Shown in pieces: positions 18,637-28,568 of a stretch of 64,000 bases of DNA. A program made the position numbers and the translations under genes. This stretch comes from Paenibacillus sp. JCM 10914 (lineage in GTDB: Bacteria; Bacillota; Bacilli; Paenibacillales; Paenibacillaceae), in the NCBI RefSeq assembly GCF_001315105.1, contig NZ_BAZR01000001.1:62001-126000 (forward strand). The letters run 5' to 3'. The number at the start of each line of letters is the position of its first letter. Position 1 is the first letter of the stretch. A model generated the notes under the pieces. The model was not told the DNA's origin and did not search any database. It saw only the letters and a program-made list of their open reading frames with translations.

Positions 18637-18684
18637 AGACCCAAATACGCATGCTCCGCTGCTGGAGCATGCGTATTTGGGTCT
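18637..18684. terminator. Bidirectional terminator between ctc and the convergent binding-protein gene
   Basis: Perfect 21-base-pair stem (AGACCCAAATACGCATGCTCC and complement) with a six-base loop, placed between two convergent genes. Confidence 0.85.
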
Positions 18685-18696
18685 GTAATCCGCCCT

Positions 18697-19578
18697 TTAC
18701 TGATTCTTTCGATCCAGAATCCCCTTATAGCTTAATGGAGAATCGCCGAAATATTTGTTCCAAATAGCCAAATACGATCCGTCTTCTTGCATGGTAGCCA
18801 GTGCGTTATCCACAGCTGCCACGAGATCGGGATTTCCTTTCACGAAAGCGGCTGATACTTCGTAAACCGCGCTTGAGATTTCGACTGTTTTGACAGCCAT
18901 ATCCGGGAACTGCTGTATCAGATTTGTGACGGAGAACTGATCGGTGATAACAGCATCCAGCTTACCGTCTACGAGTTGCGAAGCCGCGTCATGAATGTAT
19001 TTGACCGGTTTGATGTCCGCGTCATACTTATCGGCGATATTGGCGTAGTTGCCAATGGGGTTCACCCCGATTGTTTTGCCACGGATATCCTCAAAAGAAT
19101 GGATCGCATCCTTGTCAGAAGATGTAAGGAGTACCGGGGAAGTTGAGAGATAGGCAACGGAGAAATCGTAGAGTGCTCTCCGGTCGTGTCGATCCTCAAT
19201 CTCATTGAATACAGCATCATATTTCCCCTCGGTCAGGCCGGGAAGCAGACTCTTCCAATCCGTTTCTATAAACTCAGCCTTTAGCTCCATATGGCGGGCT
19301 ACCTCTTGCGCAATCTCTACGTCGAACCCGGTGAGTCTTCCTCCGATTCCAATATAACTGAAGGGAGGATAATCTCGTTCAGTTCCGATTCGCAGTGTAC
19401 CCCGATCAATTGCATGACGAAGCAAATAGCCCGTGTTCACTCTGTATGGATTAATGCCCATATTCTGTCCGGGGACGCGGCTTGCTTGTTTACTGCCTGC
19501 GCAGCCCCCGAGTATACCCATGCAGGCTATGGCAAGCAGAATCGTGAGGCTGATCCAGCGGTTGGTTGTTCTGCGCAT
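18697..19578 (-). CDS. Amino-acid ABC transporter binding lipoprotein (SBP family 3), orphan
   Basis: 293 residues with a lipoprotein signal (lipobox LGGC at about residue 26) and a family 3 solute-binding domain (about 58-280): GTLRIGTERDYPPFSYIG, GFDVEIAQEVARHM and the DAVFNEIEDR region. It resembles cystine or polar amino-acid binding proteins. It would sit on the outer face of the membrane and deliver substrate to a permease, but no permease or ATPase gene is adjacent, so it either serves a distant transporter or acts as a sensor. A weak SD (AAGGATGG) precedes the ATG. Confidence 0.85.
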   Translation of the reverse strand: MRRTTNRWISLTILLAIACMGILGGCAGSKQASRVPGQNMGINPYRVNTGYLLRHAIDRGTLRIGTERDYPPFSYIGIGGRLTGFDVEIAQEVARHMELKAEFIETDWKSLLPGLTEGKYDAVFNEIEDRHDRRALYDFSVAYLSTSPVLLTSSDKDAIHSFEDIRGKTIGVNPIGNYANIADKYDADIKPVKYIHDAASQLVDGKLDAVITDQFSVTNLIQQFPDMAVKTVEISSAVYEVSAAFVKGNPDLVAAVDNALATMQEDGSYLAIWNKYFGDSPLSYKGILDRKNQ

Positions 19579-19706
19579 GATGTTAATACCATCCTTTCTT
19601 CATTCAAGGTCCTAAGAAGGTCGACTTGGTTAAAGTTAGCATGTCCCAAAGGATGGTAAGTGTATTCGTCAGGTAGGTACTATGTTACTTCATCGAATAG
19701 CATATG

Positions 19707-19756
19707 AAAAAGCTCCTGTTGTTCCGCAGCAGAACTAGCGAAACCAACGGGAGCTT
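19707..19756 (-). terminator. Terminator of the kdu operon
   Basis: On the minus strand AAGCTCCCGTTG pairs with CAACAGGAGCTT across a large loop, followed by TTTTC. It lies just after the kduD stop. Confidence 0.75.
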
Positions 19757-19783
19757 ATCGCGATTAAGGGGGGAGGTAATGAC

Positions 19784-20536
19784 TTAACGGGCCATCCATC
19801 CTCCGTCTACACATAATACATGGCCGTTCATGTAATCGGAGGCAGAAGAGGCAAGGAACACGGCAGGTCCGCCGATATCCTCAGGCTTGCCCCAACGGCC
19901 TGCCGGGATCCGTTCGGTTATCGATGCTCGGCGTTCTTTATCCTCGCGAATGGCCGCCGTATTGTCGGTTTCGATATAACCCGGAGCAATGCCGTTGACT
20001 TGAACACCGCTTGCCGCCCATTCATTCGCCAAGGCTTTGGTTAATCCGGCCACACCATGCTTGCTGGCGGTATAACCAGGCACATTGATGCCGCCCTGGT
20101 ATGTCAGCATCGAGCAAATATTGATGATTTTGCCGCTGCCTCGATCGATCATATGTCTGCCTGCGATCTGAGATAACAAGAACACCGTATTGAGGTTTAG
20201 ATCGATGACATCGAGCCAGTCCTGCACCGCATGGTCCTTGGCTGGGGTACGGCGAATAATACCAGCGTTATTGACGAGTATATCAACATGACCGGTAAGT
20301 TCCAGCGCTTGGTCGAACGTGGTTTGCAGCTTCGACTGGTCGCTCAGGTCCACCCTAATTTCGGCGGCCTGTCTTCCAAGCGAGGAGATCGCATCAATCG
20401 TATCGGCGCTTGTGTTCATGGATACGGCAACAATGTCAGCACCCGCCTCTGCCAAGGCGATGGCTATGCCCTGGCCCATGCCACGGGCAGAGCCGGTAAC
20501 GAGTGCTGTCTTTCCAGAGAGATCAAACTTGCTCAT
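19784..20536 (-). CDS. kduD: 2-dehydro-3-deoxy-D-gluconate 5-dehydrogenase (KduD, SDR family)
   Basis: 250-residue classical short-chain dehydrogenase. The Rossmann motif is TGSARGMGQGIA, followed by NNAGI, the serine in NICSMLTYQGG, the YTASK catalytic pair and a C-terminal GHVLCVDGGW. KduD reduces 2,5-diketo-3-deoxygluconate to 2-keto-3-deoxygluconate in pectin and glycosaminoglycan uronate catabolism. The assignment is strengthened by kduI in the same operon. Start ATG 20536 follows AAAGGGGA. It is the last gene of the kduI-deoR-kduD transcript. Confidence 0.9.
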   Translation of the reverse strand: MSKFDLSGKTALVTGSARGMGQGIAIALAEAGADIVAVSMNTSADTIDAISSLGRQAAEIRVDLSDQSKLQTTFDQALELTGHVDILVNNAGIIRRTPAKDHAVQDWLDVIDLNLNTVFLLSQIAGRHMIDRGSGKIINICSMLTYQGGINVPGYTASKHGVAGLTKALANEWAASGVQVNGIAPGYIETDNTAAIREDKERRASITERIPAGRWGKPEDIGGPAVFLASSASDYMNGHVLCVDGGWMAR

Positions 20537-20591
20537 GCTCGTTTCCCCTTTCAGGTTCTATCAGGCTACTTAACTTATCGTCTTTATAACA

Positions 20592-21341
20592 TCAAATTAA
20601 TGTGACTCCTGCGGCTTGATATTGTTCCATCATTTCACGTGCCAGCTTGGTATCGGTAATGATGCCACTGACCTCTTGCAGCGAAGAGAAGGTGCGCAGG
20701 GCCGTTTGTCCGAATTTATGATGGTCTGCGACAGCGTATACGGTTCGTGAAGTTTCGATTAATGCCCGTTTAAACGGAATCAGCTCACCGGTATAAATGG
20801 TCAGGCCATGATCAAGATGGACGCCGGTTGCAGATATAAAGGCTTTTTGGATATTCAACTCTTTGACATACGCGACGCCTTCGGGACCGGCCAACATGTT
20901 GCGCACGCGGTATCCACCGGGAACAACGAGCCGGATGTTTGTCTTGGAAGCAAGTTCGCCGATAATATGCACATCATTGGTAATAACCGTGAGGGAACGA
21001 TCTTCCAGACCACGTGCGATCTGCAGCGTCGTGCTTCCCCCATCTAATGCAATTATATCTCCACTATGAATATGGTCCAGCGCCTTATGGGCGATCTCAC
21101 TCTTCTCATCATTATGTTTGACCAGCGGTTCCTTGGATGGAAGGATGCCGAAATGATCGGTTTGCGCAAGCACGGCCCCGCCGTGAACGCGGACGATAAG
21201 TCCTTGCTCCTCCAGCTTGGTGAGATCCTCACGTATGGTCTTTCCGGTTACCTGAAGCTGCTGGCTCAGATCAGCGACGGTCACCTCTTTATGTGTGAGT
21301 AGATACTCCATGATTTTCTCATAGCGACGTAACGGGTTCAT
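20592..21341 (-). CDS. DeoR-family transcriptional regulator of the kdu operon
   Basis: 249 residues: a DeoR winged helix-turn-helix (about 1-60, VADLSQQLQVTGKTIREDLT) and a DeoRC sugar-phosphate sensor (about 75-235, ALDGGSTTLQIARGLED and ATGVHLDHGLTIY). Members usually repress and release DNA on binding a phosphorylated sugar or keto-sugar acid. It sits between kduI and kduD, so local control is inferred. ATG 21341 was preferred over the in-frame TTG at 21350 because GGAAGAG directly abuts that TTG and is correctly spaced for the ATG. Confidence 0.9.
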   Translation of the reverse strand: MNPLRRYEKIMEYLLTHKEVTVADLSQQLQVTGKTIREDLTKLEEQGLIVRVHGGAVLAQTDHFGILPSKEPLVKHNDEKSEIAHKALDHIHSGDIIALDGGSTTLQIARGLEDRSLTVITNDVHIIGELASKTNIRLVVPGGYRVRNMLAGPEGVAYVKELNIQKAFISATGVHLDHGLTIYTGELIPFKRALIETSRTVYAVADHHKFGQTALRTFSSLQEVSGIITDTKLAREMMEQYQAAGVTLI

Positions 21342-21379
21342 ATATCTCAACTCTTCCGTGGGGATTTGAATAACTCCCT

Positions 21380-22213
21380 CTATTTTAACTCCTTCATGGA
21401 TACAGGGTCCATATCGTCATAACGCTTGTTGTCTCCGGCCATCCCCCAAATAAAAGTATAATTGCTTGTGCCAACGCCGCTATGAATCGACCAGCTAGGT
21501 GAAATAGCCGCTTGCTCATTGCGCATTACCAGATGACGGGTTTCAGACGGTTGGCCCATGAAGTGAAATACAACGGAGTCTTCCGGCAGATCAAAATAGA
21601 GATAGGCTTCCATGCGACGCGGATGTGTGTGCGCAGGCATGGTGTTCCACATATTTCCTTCCTTGAGTAGAGTCATTCCCATGACGAGTTGGGCGCTTTG
21701 AATGCCTTTCTGATGAATGAAGCGATAGATGACACGGTCATTGGAATTTTTAATATCTCCGAGTGCGCTGGAATCGGCTTCTTCAAGTGTTGCCTTGGCC
21801 GTTGGGAACGTCTGGTGCGCAGGCGCAGAATTGAGATAGAATTTTGCAGGGTTCGCAGAATCTGTGCTCTTAAAGACAACCTCTCCCGCTCCCATGCCAA
21901 CATAGAGACACTCCTTGTTACTTAGCTCGTGTTCCGTGCCATCCACAAGAACCGTTCCTTGGCCGCCAATATTGATGATGCCCAGCTCCCGGCGTTCAAG
22001 AAAAGAAGTTACACCAAGCTCCTTCAGGTCAGTTTCCAGTCTTACTTGCTCTTTAACAGGGTTAGCGCCACCAATGATCAAGCGATCTTCGTGCGTTAAG
22101 ACAAGCTCAAGCTTGTCAGGACTAAACAAGGTCGGAATATGGAATTCCTGGCGAAGCCGATCGGTGTCGAATTGTTTCACTTCATTGGGATGGGAGGCAT
22201 AGCGTCTTTCCAT
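21380..22213 (-). CDS. kduI: 5-dehydro-4-deoxy-D-glucuronate isomerase
   Basis: 277-residue KduI, a zinc-dependent cupin-type isomerase that converts 5-keto-4-deoxyuronate, from unsaturated oligogalacturonides, to 2,5-diketo-3-deoxygluconate. The metal site is visible as MPAHTHPRRMEAYLYFD and the C-terminus has the conserved WSIHSGVGTSNYTFIWGMAG. Length equals that of E. coli KduI. AAGGAG precedes the ATG. First gene of the operon; the product feeds KduD. The later steps (KdgK, KdgA) are not in this window. Confidence 0.96.
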   Translation of the reverse strand: MERRYASHPNEVKQFDTDRLRQEFHIPTLFSPDKLELVLTHEDRLIIGGANPVKEQVRLETDLKELGVTSFLERRELGIINIGGQGTVLVDGTEHELSNKECLYVGMGAGEVVFKSTDSANPAKFYLNSAPAHQTFPTAKATLEEADSSALGDIKNSNDRVIYRFIHQKGIQSAQLVMGMTLLKEGNMWNTMPAHTHPRRMEAYLYFDLPEDSVVFHFMGQPSETRHLVMRNEQAAISPSWSIHSGVGTSNYTFIWGMAGDNKRYDDMDPVSMKELK

Positions 22214-22253
22214 AGAACATTCATCTCCTTAAGGTAAATTTATAATGGTTTCA

Positions 22254-22292
22254 TAAAGTTCACTTAAGTACAAATTACTCCATTTAAGTTCA
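22254..22292 (-). promoter_or_regulatory. Three helically phased direct repeats upstream of kduI, candidate operator
   Basis: TAAAGTTCA (22254), TTAAGTACA (22264) and TTAAGTTCA (22284) repeat with starts 10 and 20 bases apart, so all face the same side of the helix. On the minus strand they lie upstream of a possible -10 (TATAAA near 22240) and 40-80 bases before kduI. The DeoR protein encoded in the operon is the likely binder. Confidence 0.5.
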
Positions 22293-22408
22293 TATTACAA
22301 GAGTTAAAAGTAATCAAAGATATAAATTTGCGGCTTCTGTTGTCGATTGAAAAGGGAAAGGTAGGGGAAGAACTAATCGTGATCGGTTGGAAAGGAGCAG
22401 AGTAGCGT

Positions 22409-23278
22409 ATGAAAAAAGCAGTAGCCTTTATCACCATGATGGCATGGTTTGCCTTACTCGGTTATCGGGCATCTGAGGATACCGCCCATTATCCGTATCA
22501 GACAAGAATCGAAGTTTCGGATACAGGCAACGGCAACTGGATTCATATCGCGCACAGGGGGGCGTCGGGTTACGCTCCGGAAAATACGCTGGCTGCCTTT
22601 GCCAAAGCCGATGAGATGGGGGCGGATATGCTGGAGCTGGATGTGCAGCGTTCAAGTGACGGTCAGCTTGTGGTCATCCATGATATGACGGTCGATCGCA
22701 CAAGTAACGGCAAAGGCAAGGTCGGCAACATGACGTTATCCGAGCTACGACGATTGGATGTGGGGTCATGGTACAGCGCGGATTTTAAAGATGAGGTCAT
22801 TCCTACTTTGCAAGAGGTACTTATGCGATTCGGGGAACGAACGGGACTGCTGATCGAGCTGAAATCGCCAGAGTTCTACCCCGGCATTGAGCAAGATTTG
22901 GTTGCCTGTTTACAGCTTCATTCCCAATTACACGCAGTAGATAGACATTCGTCATTGATTCCACCTGTTATCGTACAATCCGCTAATGCAGACTCACTGC
23001 AGCGGCTTCATAAGTTGATGCCAGAAATTCCGCTCGGGATCGTGATTACGAGTTCAAGCCAACTGTCGAAGCTGCGGATGAATGAAGTGTGTACCTATGC
23101 GGATTACGTGAATATCTCCATGCGACTAGTTTCCCGGGGACTGATCCAGAAAATTCATCAATCCGGGATGAAGAGTTTCATTTGGACGATTCGTGATATG
23201 CATCAAATTCCGTATCTGCTGCATATGAAAGCGGATGGGATCATCACGGATTATCCGGATCGTGTACCCGTATTATAA
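22409..23278 (+). CDS. Glycerophosphodiester phosphodiesterase, exported
   Basis: 289 residues. Hydrolyses glycerophosphodiesters to glycerol 3-phosphate and an alcohol. The N-terminus has a hydrophobic signal sequence or anchor (about 3-19) without a lipobox cysteine. The TIM barrel holds HIAHRGASGYAPENTLAAF, ELDVQRSSDGQLVVIHD and the closing GIITDYPD, covering the catalytic His pair and the Glu/Asp metal ligands. In Firmicutes such enzymes recycle phospholipid or teichoic acid debris outside the membrane. GGAAAGGAG precedes the ATG. It is divergent from kduI and closed by a terminator. Confidence 0.9.
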   Translation: MKKAVAFITMMAWFALLGYRASEDTAHYPYQTRIEVSDTGNGNWIHIAHRGASGYAPENTLAAFAKADEMGADMLELDVQRSSDGQLVVIHDMTVDRTSNGKGKVGNMTLSELRRLDVGSWYSADFKDEVIPTLQEVLMRFGERTGLLIELKSPEFYPGIEQDLVACLQLHSQLHAVDRHSSLIPPVIVQSANADSLQRLHKLMPEIPLGIVITSSSQLSKLRMNEVCTYADYVNISMRLVSRGLIQKIHQSGMKSFIWTIRDMHQIPYLLHMKADGIITDYPDRVPVL

Positions 23279-23320
23279 AATTACAATGTTTACGCATGAT
23301 CGTGTGAATGCGAATTTGTG

Positions 23321-23360
23321 CAGCAGTCTTCGGGATGGTATCTCGAGGGCTGCTGTTTTT
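23321..23360 (+). terminator. Terminator of the glycerophosphodiesterase gene
   Basis: CAGCAG/CTGCTG with inner CG and GAT/ATC pairs, followed by TTTTTAC. Confidence 0.75.
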
Positions 23361-23453
23361 ACATTTGAATTTTAATGAATGTTATTATATCTAACATATA
23401 AATAAAGTTTATAATCATAAAATTAATGTAAATAAGTAAATTTACGTATTAGT

Positions 23454-23470
23454 TGTTATGTTTCATAACG
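23454..23470 (+). promoter_or_regulatory. TnrA/GlnR-type nitrogen operator upstream of urtA
   Basis: TGTTATGTTTCATAACG fits the consensus TGTNA-N7-TNACA at all fixed positions except the last base. It lies in the AT-rich 270-base region before the urt promoter, centred about 110 bases upstream of the predicted transcription start. Confidence 0.6.
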
Positions 23471-23537
23471 ATAACGCAAGAAATATGAGACATTTTTACT
23501 AAAAATGAAAAAATGAAATAAATTTATGTAAGAATTA

Positions 23538-23567
23538 TTGACACAGGAAATATCAGGCAACTATAAT
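23538..23567 (+). promoter_or_regulatory. Promoter of the urtABCDE operon
   Basis: Consensus TTGACA (23538-23543) and TATAAT (23562-23567) separated by 18 bases, about 70 bases before urtA. Confidence 0.8.
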
Positions 23568-23638
23568 GTGGAATAACGAACAGAGAAGAGGTATTAGAGA
23601 CAGAACGTTCGGAAACAGAAAAAAGGGAGTTGGAGCGT

Positions 23639-24898
23639 ATGAAGAAACAAAGCGTTATCGTTAAAGGATGGGCTTCATTTGTATTATGCGCTATTTTGAT
23701 GTCGGGCTGTGTTCCGGAAAAGGATGCGGCACCCAATACCGGGGCAAGTGGTGAGACTCCGGCTGTTGAAGCCAAGGGCGACTCGATCAAGGTTGGCATA
23801 CTTCACTCTCTCAGCGGTACGATGGCTATCAGCGAGGTCTCTGTCAAAGACGCTGAAATGCTGGCCATCGAGGAGATTAATGCGGCAGGCGGAGTGCTGG
23901 GCAAGCAGATTGAACCCGTGATTGAGGACGGTGCATCGGATTGGCCGACTTTCGCGGAGAAAGCAGGCAAATTGCTTCAGCAGGATAAGGTCGCCGCCGT
24001 ATTCGGTGGCTGGACATCGGCCAGCCGCAAAGCCATGCTTCCTGTATTCGAACAAAACAATGGTCTCTTATTCTATCCGGTACAGTACGAAGGGCTGGAG
24101 TCATCCCCTAACATTTTCTATACAGGTGCAACAACGAATCAGCAGATCGTGCCATCAGTCTCCTGGCTGCTTGAGAATCGGGGCAAGAAGATGTTCCTGC
24201 TCGGTTCGGACTATGTATTTCCTAGGACGGCTAACAAGATCATTAAAGCTCAACTAGCTGCCGAAGGCGGTGAACTTGCAGGCGAAGAATACACGCCGCT
24301 GGGACATACCGATTACAGCACCATCATATCGAAGATCAAAGAAGCGAAGCCCGATATCGTATACAACACATTGAACGGGGACAGTAATGTCGCTTTCTTC
24401 AAGCAATTGAAGGATGCAGGCATTACGTCCAAGGATCTGACCACGCTGTCGGTCAGTGTAGCAGAAGAGGAGATTCGCGGCATTGGCGCCGATATTCTCG
24501 AAGGCCATCTGGCCGCGTGGAACTACTATCAGACGACGGATACTCCGGAGAACAAAGCCTTCGTGGAGAAATACAAAGCCAAATACGGCGCAGACCGTGT
24601 TACGGCTGATCCGATAGAAGCTGGTTATACCGCGGTGTACTTATGGAAAGCGGCTGTTGAGAAAGCGGGGTCCACGGATGTAGCGAAAGTGAAGGAAGCG
24701 GCCAAGGGAATTGAGATCGCTGCACCAGAGGGGAAAGTGACGCTCGATGGTGATAATCAGCATATCTATAAGACCGTTCGAATCGGGGAAGTTCAAGCAG
24801 ATGGACAATTCAAGGAGCTATGGAATTCAGGTGAACCGGTGAAGCCAGACCCGTATCTGAAGACGTATGATTGGGCGGCAGGGTTAAGCGGAGAATAA
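23639..24898 (+). CDS. urtA: Urea ABC transporter substrate-binding lipoprotein
   Basis: 419-residue lipoprotein (lipobox MSGC at about residue 21) of the branched-chain amino-acid/amide binding family. UrtA-type features are [49 protein letters not shown] and [18 protein letters not shown]. It captures urea for the UrtBC/UrtDE transporter. ATG 23639 was preferred to the in-frame TTG at 23630 because AAGGGAG at 23623-23629 is then correctly spaced. First gene of a complete urtABCDE operon; a small GGCC-based hairpin lies between it and urtB and could shape differential expression. Confidence 0.95.
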   Translation: MKKQSVIVKGWASFVLCAILMSGCVPEKDAAPNTGASGETPAVEAKGDSIKVGILHSLSGTMAISEVSVKDAEMLAIEEINAAGGVLGKQIEPVIEDGASDWPTFAEKAGKLLQQDKVAAVFGGWTSASRKAMLPVFEQNNGLLFYPVQYEGLESSPNIFYTGATTNQQIVPSVSWLLENRGKKMFLLGSDYVFPRTANKIIKAQLAAEGGELAGEEYTPLGHTDYSTIISKIKEAKPDIVYNTLNGDSNVAFFKQLKDAGITSKDLTTLSVSVAEEEIRGIGADILEGHLAAWNYYQTTDTPENKAFVEKYKAKYGADRVTADPIEAGYTAVYLWKAAVEKAGSTDVAKVKEAAKGIEIAAPEGKVTLDGDNQHIYKTVRIGEVQADGQFKELWNSGEPVKPDPYLKTYDWAAGLSGE

Positions 24899-24951
24899 TG
24901 CGGCGAGCTGTGGAGGCCTATAGTGGCCTTCCACATAAGGAGGGACACCGA

Positions 24952-25857
24952 ATGGAAATGGCTATTCTGCAGTTGTTCAATGGGCTTAGTATCAGTTCGA
25001 TTCTGTTATTAATTGCGCTTGGTCTGGCTGTTACGTTCGGGCTGATGAACGTTATTAATATGGCACATGGCGAACTGATTATGATCGGAGCATACTCAAC
25101 TTACGTCACGCAAAATTTATTCAATGCTTATATGCCAAAGTCCTGGATGGATACTTATTTCATTGCTGCGCTGCTCATATCATTCGTGGTTGCAGCCGGA
25201 ATAGGCTGGCTGCTTGAGGCCGTATTGATCCGCCATCTGTACGGCAGACCGCTCGATAGTTTGCTGGCTACCTGGGGCGTAGGGATGATGCTGCAGCAGA
25301 TCGCGCGGTTCATCTTTGGCGCACCGAACGTAGCGGTGACGAGCCCATCGTGGCTGAACGGGGGGCTCGTAATAACCTCGAGCATCGTACTTCCTTATAA
25401 ACGGATATTCATTATAGTACTTGTGGCAGCCGTGTTAACGGCAATGTATATGTACATCTACCGAACCGTTCAAGGAAGAAGAATGCGTGCCGTTATGCAG
25501 AACAGGAACATGGCCGGGTGTCTTGGTATATCCACCCGTCGTGTTGATGGCCTCACTTTCGCGATCGGATCGGGTATTGCTGGTATTGCCGGTTGTGCGC
25601 TGACGCTGCTCGGACCGATCGGTCCATCTATTGGTACCTATTATATCGTGGATGCATTCATGGTGGTGGTGCTCGGCGGTGTGGGCAAATTGATTGGCAC
25701 TGTTGCAGGTGCGCTTGGCATTGGGATGTTTAATACGCTATTTGAGACTTACACATCGGCTTCGATTGGTAAAGTGCTGGTGTTTGCCTGTATCGTTGCG
25801 TTTCTGCAATGGAAACCACGCGGCCTTGTTGCATTGAGATCGCGTAGTCTGGATTAG
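24952..25857 (+). CDS. urtB: Urea ABC transporter permease UrtB
   Basis: 301-residue LivH-type permease with about eight hydrophobic segments. The conserved [20 protein letters not shown] lies near the N-terminus and [18 protein letters not shown] in the C-terminal half. It forms the urea channel with UrtC. ATG 24952 follows AAGGAGGG; an upstream extension in frame overlaps urtA and has no SD. The stop is 13 bases before the urtC start. Confidence 0.93.
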   Translation: MEMAILQLFNGLSISSILLLIALGLAVTFGLMNVINMAHGELIMIGAYSTYVTQNLFNAYMPKSWMDTYFIAALLISFVVAAGIGWLLEAVLIRHLYGRPLDSLLATWGVGMMLQQIARFIFGAPNVAVTSPSWLNGGLVITSSIVLPYKRIFIIVLVAAVLTAMYMYIYRTVQGRRMRAVMQNRNMAGCLGISTRRVDGLTFAIGSGIAGIAGCALTLLGPIGPSIGTYYIVDAFMVVVLGGVGKLIGTVAGALGIGMFNTLFETYTSASIGKVLVFACIVAFLQWKPRGLVALRSRSLD

Positions 25858-25870
25858 GGAGGGGTTAGAT

Positions 25871-26959
25871 TTGATACTGAGATGGTTAACAGGGACCCCG
25901 GGCAGCCGAACCAAACGAATCTTGTGGAGCCTAGTTCTTCTGGCCATGTGTATGGCCCCGTTGTTTATGACCTCGTTCCGCCTCGGTCTGCTGACGAAAT
26001 TTCTGGCACTGGCGATTCTGGCGGTTGGGCTCGACCTGATCTGGGGGTATGGCGGAATTTTAAGCTTGGGCCATGGCGTGTTTTTTGGTCTTGGCGCCTA
26101 TGCGATGGCCATGTATTTAAAACTGGATGCGAGCGGTCAGTCGCTACCTGATTTCATGAGCTGGAGCGGCATAACGCAGCTGCCCTGGTTCTGGGAGCCC
26201 TTTCGCTCGTTCCCCGTTGCGCTGCTACTCGGGATTTTGATCCCCGCGCTGCTCGCGCTAATTCTTGGCTTTTTTACCTTCCGGAATCGGATCGTCGGGG
26301 TTTACTTTACGATATTGACGCAAGCGCTCGTGATGATCGTCGTCACACTGTTTGTCGGCAAGCAGGAATGGACGGGTGGAACGAACGGTCTGACCGGTTA
26401 TAGTTCGATCCTTGGTTTTAATCTGAATACCCCTTCCACCAAGATTGGCTTATATTTCATCACACTCGCTGTTCTGGTGGGAGCCTATATTTTATGCAGA
26501 AGGATCGTCAACAGTCGAGTAGGTCAGGTGCTGGAAGCGGCAAGAGACGGGGAGAACCGGGTCAGGTTTCTGGGTTATGATCCGTCCCGTTATAAAACGT
26601 TTGCCTTTGCGGTTTCGGGCGGCTTGGCAGGTCTTGCCGGGATGTTGTTCGTGCTTCAAGTAGGAATCATCTCACCGTCAATGATGGGAATCGTGCCATC
26701 AATTGAAATGGTACTCTGGGTGGCGCTTGGAGGACGGGGAACGTTGATTGGTGCAATCATCGGAGCTGTTCTCCTGAATGCAGCCAAGACGGGAATCAGC
26801 GAGGCTTATCCGGAAGGGTGGCTGCTGGTGTTAGGCGCGTTGTTTGTTATCGTGGTCGTGTTGATGCCCAAAGGGTTAACTGGAATATGGGAGAAGGTAG
26901 TCACATCATTATCCCGAAGAGGAGGGACGGCCCATGCAGCCGTACGCAAAGAAGGTTGA
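25871..26959 (+). CDS. urtC: Urea ABC transporter permease UrtC
   Basis: 362-residue LivM-type permease with eight to ten membrane segments. Conserved parts are [18 protein letters not shown] written here as [18 protein letters not shown], then [19 protein letters not shown] and [16 protein letters not shown]. It starts with TTG 25871 behind GGGAGGGG. The C-terminus overlaps urtD by 26 bases. Confidence 0.93.
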   Translation: MILRWLTGTPGSRTKRILWSLVLLAMCMAPLFMTSFRLGLLTKFLALAILAVGLDLIWGYGGILSLGHGVFFGLGAYAMAMYLKLDASGQSLPDFMSWSGITQLPWFWEPFRSFPVALLLGILIPALLALILGFFTFRNRIVGVYFTILTQALVMIVVTLFVGKQEWTGGTNGLTGYSSILGFNLNTPSTKIGLYFITLAVLVGAYILCRRIVNSRVGQVLEAARDGENRVRFLGYDPSRYKTFAFAVSGGLAGLAGMLFVLQVGIISPSMMGIVPSIEMVLWVALGGRGTLIGAIIGAVLLNAAKTGISEAYPEGWLLVLGALFVIVVVLMPKGLTGIWEKVVTSLSRRGGTAHAAVRKEG

Positions 26960-27773
26960 TGTATCCACGCGGGTTCGCGGAGAAATCAGAGAGATTGGCC
27001 GCCCCCAAGTTGTCTTGTCCGCTGAGGATATAACGGTTACCTTTGGAGGATTCGTGGCCGTTAATGGAATGAGCTTGGCACTGCGCAAAAATGAACTGCA
27101 TTTTCTGATCGGTCCGAACGGAGCGGGCAAGACAACGATGCTCGATGTGATTTGTGGCAAGACCAATCCTATAGCCGGTCGCGTTATGCTGGGTGACGGA
27201 CTGGATATTACGCGCAAGCGGGAGTTCGAGATTGCCGGGCTTGGGGTCGGGCGTAAATTCCAGGCTCCGTCCATATTCCCGAATCTCAGCGTGAAAGAGA
27301 ACCTTGAGCTGACCGTTGACCCCGACCGAAGTGTTATCCGTGCTCTTAGGGTGAAAAGAGATCGCTGCACGACCTTCGAGATGAAAAAATTGCTTGAGCG
27401 AATCGGTCTGTCGAATCGGCTGCATATGCGCGCAGGCTCGCTCTCCCATGGTGAGAAGCAGTGGCTCGAGATCGGCATGCTGCTACTACAGAAGCCGCGG
27501 CTTCTGCTGCTGGATGAGCCGGTAGCGGGAATGACCGATGAGGAGACGATTAAGACGGGTGAATTGCTGCGGGATATTGCTGCGGAATGCTCGGTCGTTG
27601 TTGTGGAACATGATATGGAGTTTGTCCGTTCCTATGCGGCCAAGGTCACGGTGATGCATGAAGGAAAGCTGCTCAAGGAAGGCTCGATGGCAGAGATACA
27701 GCGAGACCCGGTCGTAGCTGAGGTCTATCTGGGTAAGAGGAGGGAGGCTAATGCTCAAGCTTCAGGGCATTGA
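26934..27773 (+). CDS. urtD: Urea ABC transporter ATPase UrtD
   Basis: 279-residue LivG-type ATPase. Walker A is GPNGAGKTT, the signature [15 protein letters not shown] and Walker [12 protein letters not shown], followed by the switch histidine in [10 protein letters not shown]. The first about 25 residues form a short extension before the ATPase fold, as in other UrtD proteins. AAGAGGAGGG precedes the ATG inside urtC. Overlaps urtE by 23 bases. Confidence 0.94.
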   Translation: MQPYAKKVDVSTRVRGEIREIGRPQVVLSAEDITVTFGGFVAVNGMSLALRKNELHFLIGPNGAGKTTMLDVICGKTNPIAGRVMLGDGLDITRKREFEIAGLGVGRKFQAPSIFPNLSVKENLELTVDPDRSVIRALRVKRDRCTTFEMKKLLERIGLSNRLHMRAGSLSHGEKQWLEIGMLLLQKPRLLLLDEPVAGMTDEETIKTGELLRDIAAECSVVVVEHDMEFVRSYAAKVTVMHEGKLLKEGSMAEIQRDPVVAEVYLGKRREANAQASGH

Positions 27774-28445
27774 ATCCGGGTATGGGAGAGCGTCGTTCTG
27801 CGCGGTGTATCCATGGTGGTGGATACGGCCCAGGTCGTGTGTTTGATGGGACGTAACGGTGTCGGGAAGACAACGTTGATGCGTACCCTAACCGGCCAGC
27901 TAAAAATCCGGCAAGGACGAATGAACTTGGAAGAACAGGATGTGACTGGTTGGGATTCTGTGAAGCGGGCGAGAGGTGGCATCGGCTATGTCCCGCAAGG
28001 GCGTGAAATTTTTCCGCAGCTTACGGTAAAGGAGAACCTGCTACTTGGACTTGAGCCGTGTGTGCCGAGAGTGAAAGATTTTCCTGAAGATGTCTTATCC
28101 TTGTTTCCGGTACTGCCGCAGATGTATCATCGTCAAGGCGGGGATCTGAGCGGTGGACAGCAGCAGCAGTTGGCAATCGCCAGAGCTTTGGCTTCCCGTC
28201 CCAAACTGATCCTGTTGGATGAACCAACGGAAGGAATTCAGCCTTCGATTGTGGAGGAGATTCAGGAAGTCATCCGCGGAATTAAGGCCAGAGGAGATAC
28301 ATCAGTCATTCTGGTGGAGCAGAGCATCGAATTTGTTCGCAGTGTAGCGGATTACATTTATGTGATGGATAAGGGCAGCATGATGGCAGAGGGCGTTCCG
28401 GAACTTATCGATATGGAACAATTCGAGCATTATTTATCGGTGTGA
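27751..28445 (+). CDS. urtE: Urea ABC transporter ATPase UrtE, one-base frameshift near the start
   Basis: About 231 residues once joined. ATG 27751 behind AGGAGGGAGG reads [12 protein letters not shown] and then loses frame. The next frame continues ESVVLRGVSM, Walker A in GRNGVGKTT, the signature LSGGQQQQLAIARAL and Walker B ILLDEPTEGIQPS. The break is in the G run at 27784-27786, where one G is missing compared with the expected reading; the interval is 2 modulo 3. The downstream frame alone begins at an ATG (27813) just before Walker A and would lack the first strands. The rest is intact, so a sequence error is more likely than a true pseudogene. Confidence 0.9.
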
Positions 28446-28468
28446 ATATGGCTCATATCATAATATTG

Positions 28469-28510
28469 AGACTGTACTCTGGGTCGTTTGCTACCAGGGA
28501 CAGTCTTTTT
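28469..28510 (+). terminator. Terminator of the urt operon
   Basis: AGACTGT and ACAGTCT arms with an inner CTGG/CCAG stem, followed by TTTTT. Confidence 0.8.
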
Positions 28511-28568
28511 CTATATATTCACATTCGGTATTGAAATTTTGGGGAGGCGGGGGTAGAATGTGTGTATT

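Noticed and set aside
27813-28445. Reading urtE as a naturally shortened ATPase beginning at 27813
   Set aside because: The missing N-terminus is encoded one frame away with a good SD, so a one-base loss explains it better.
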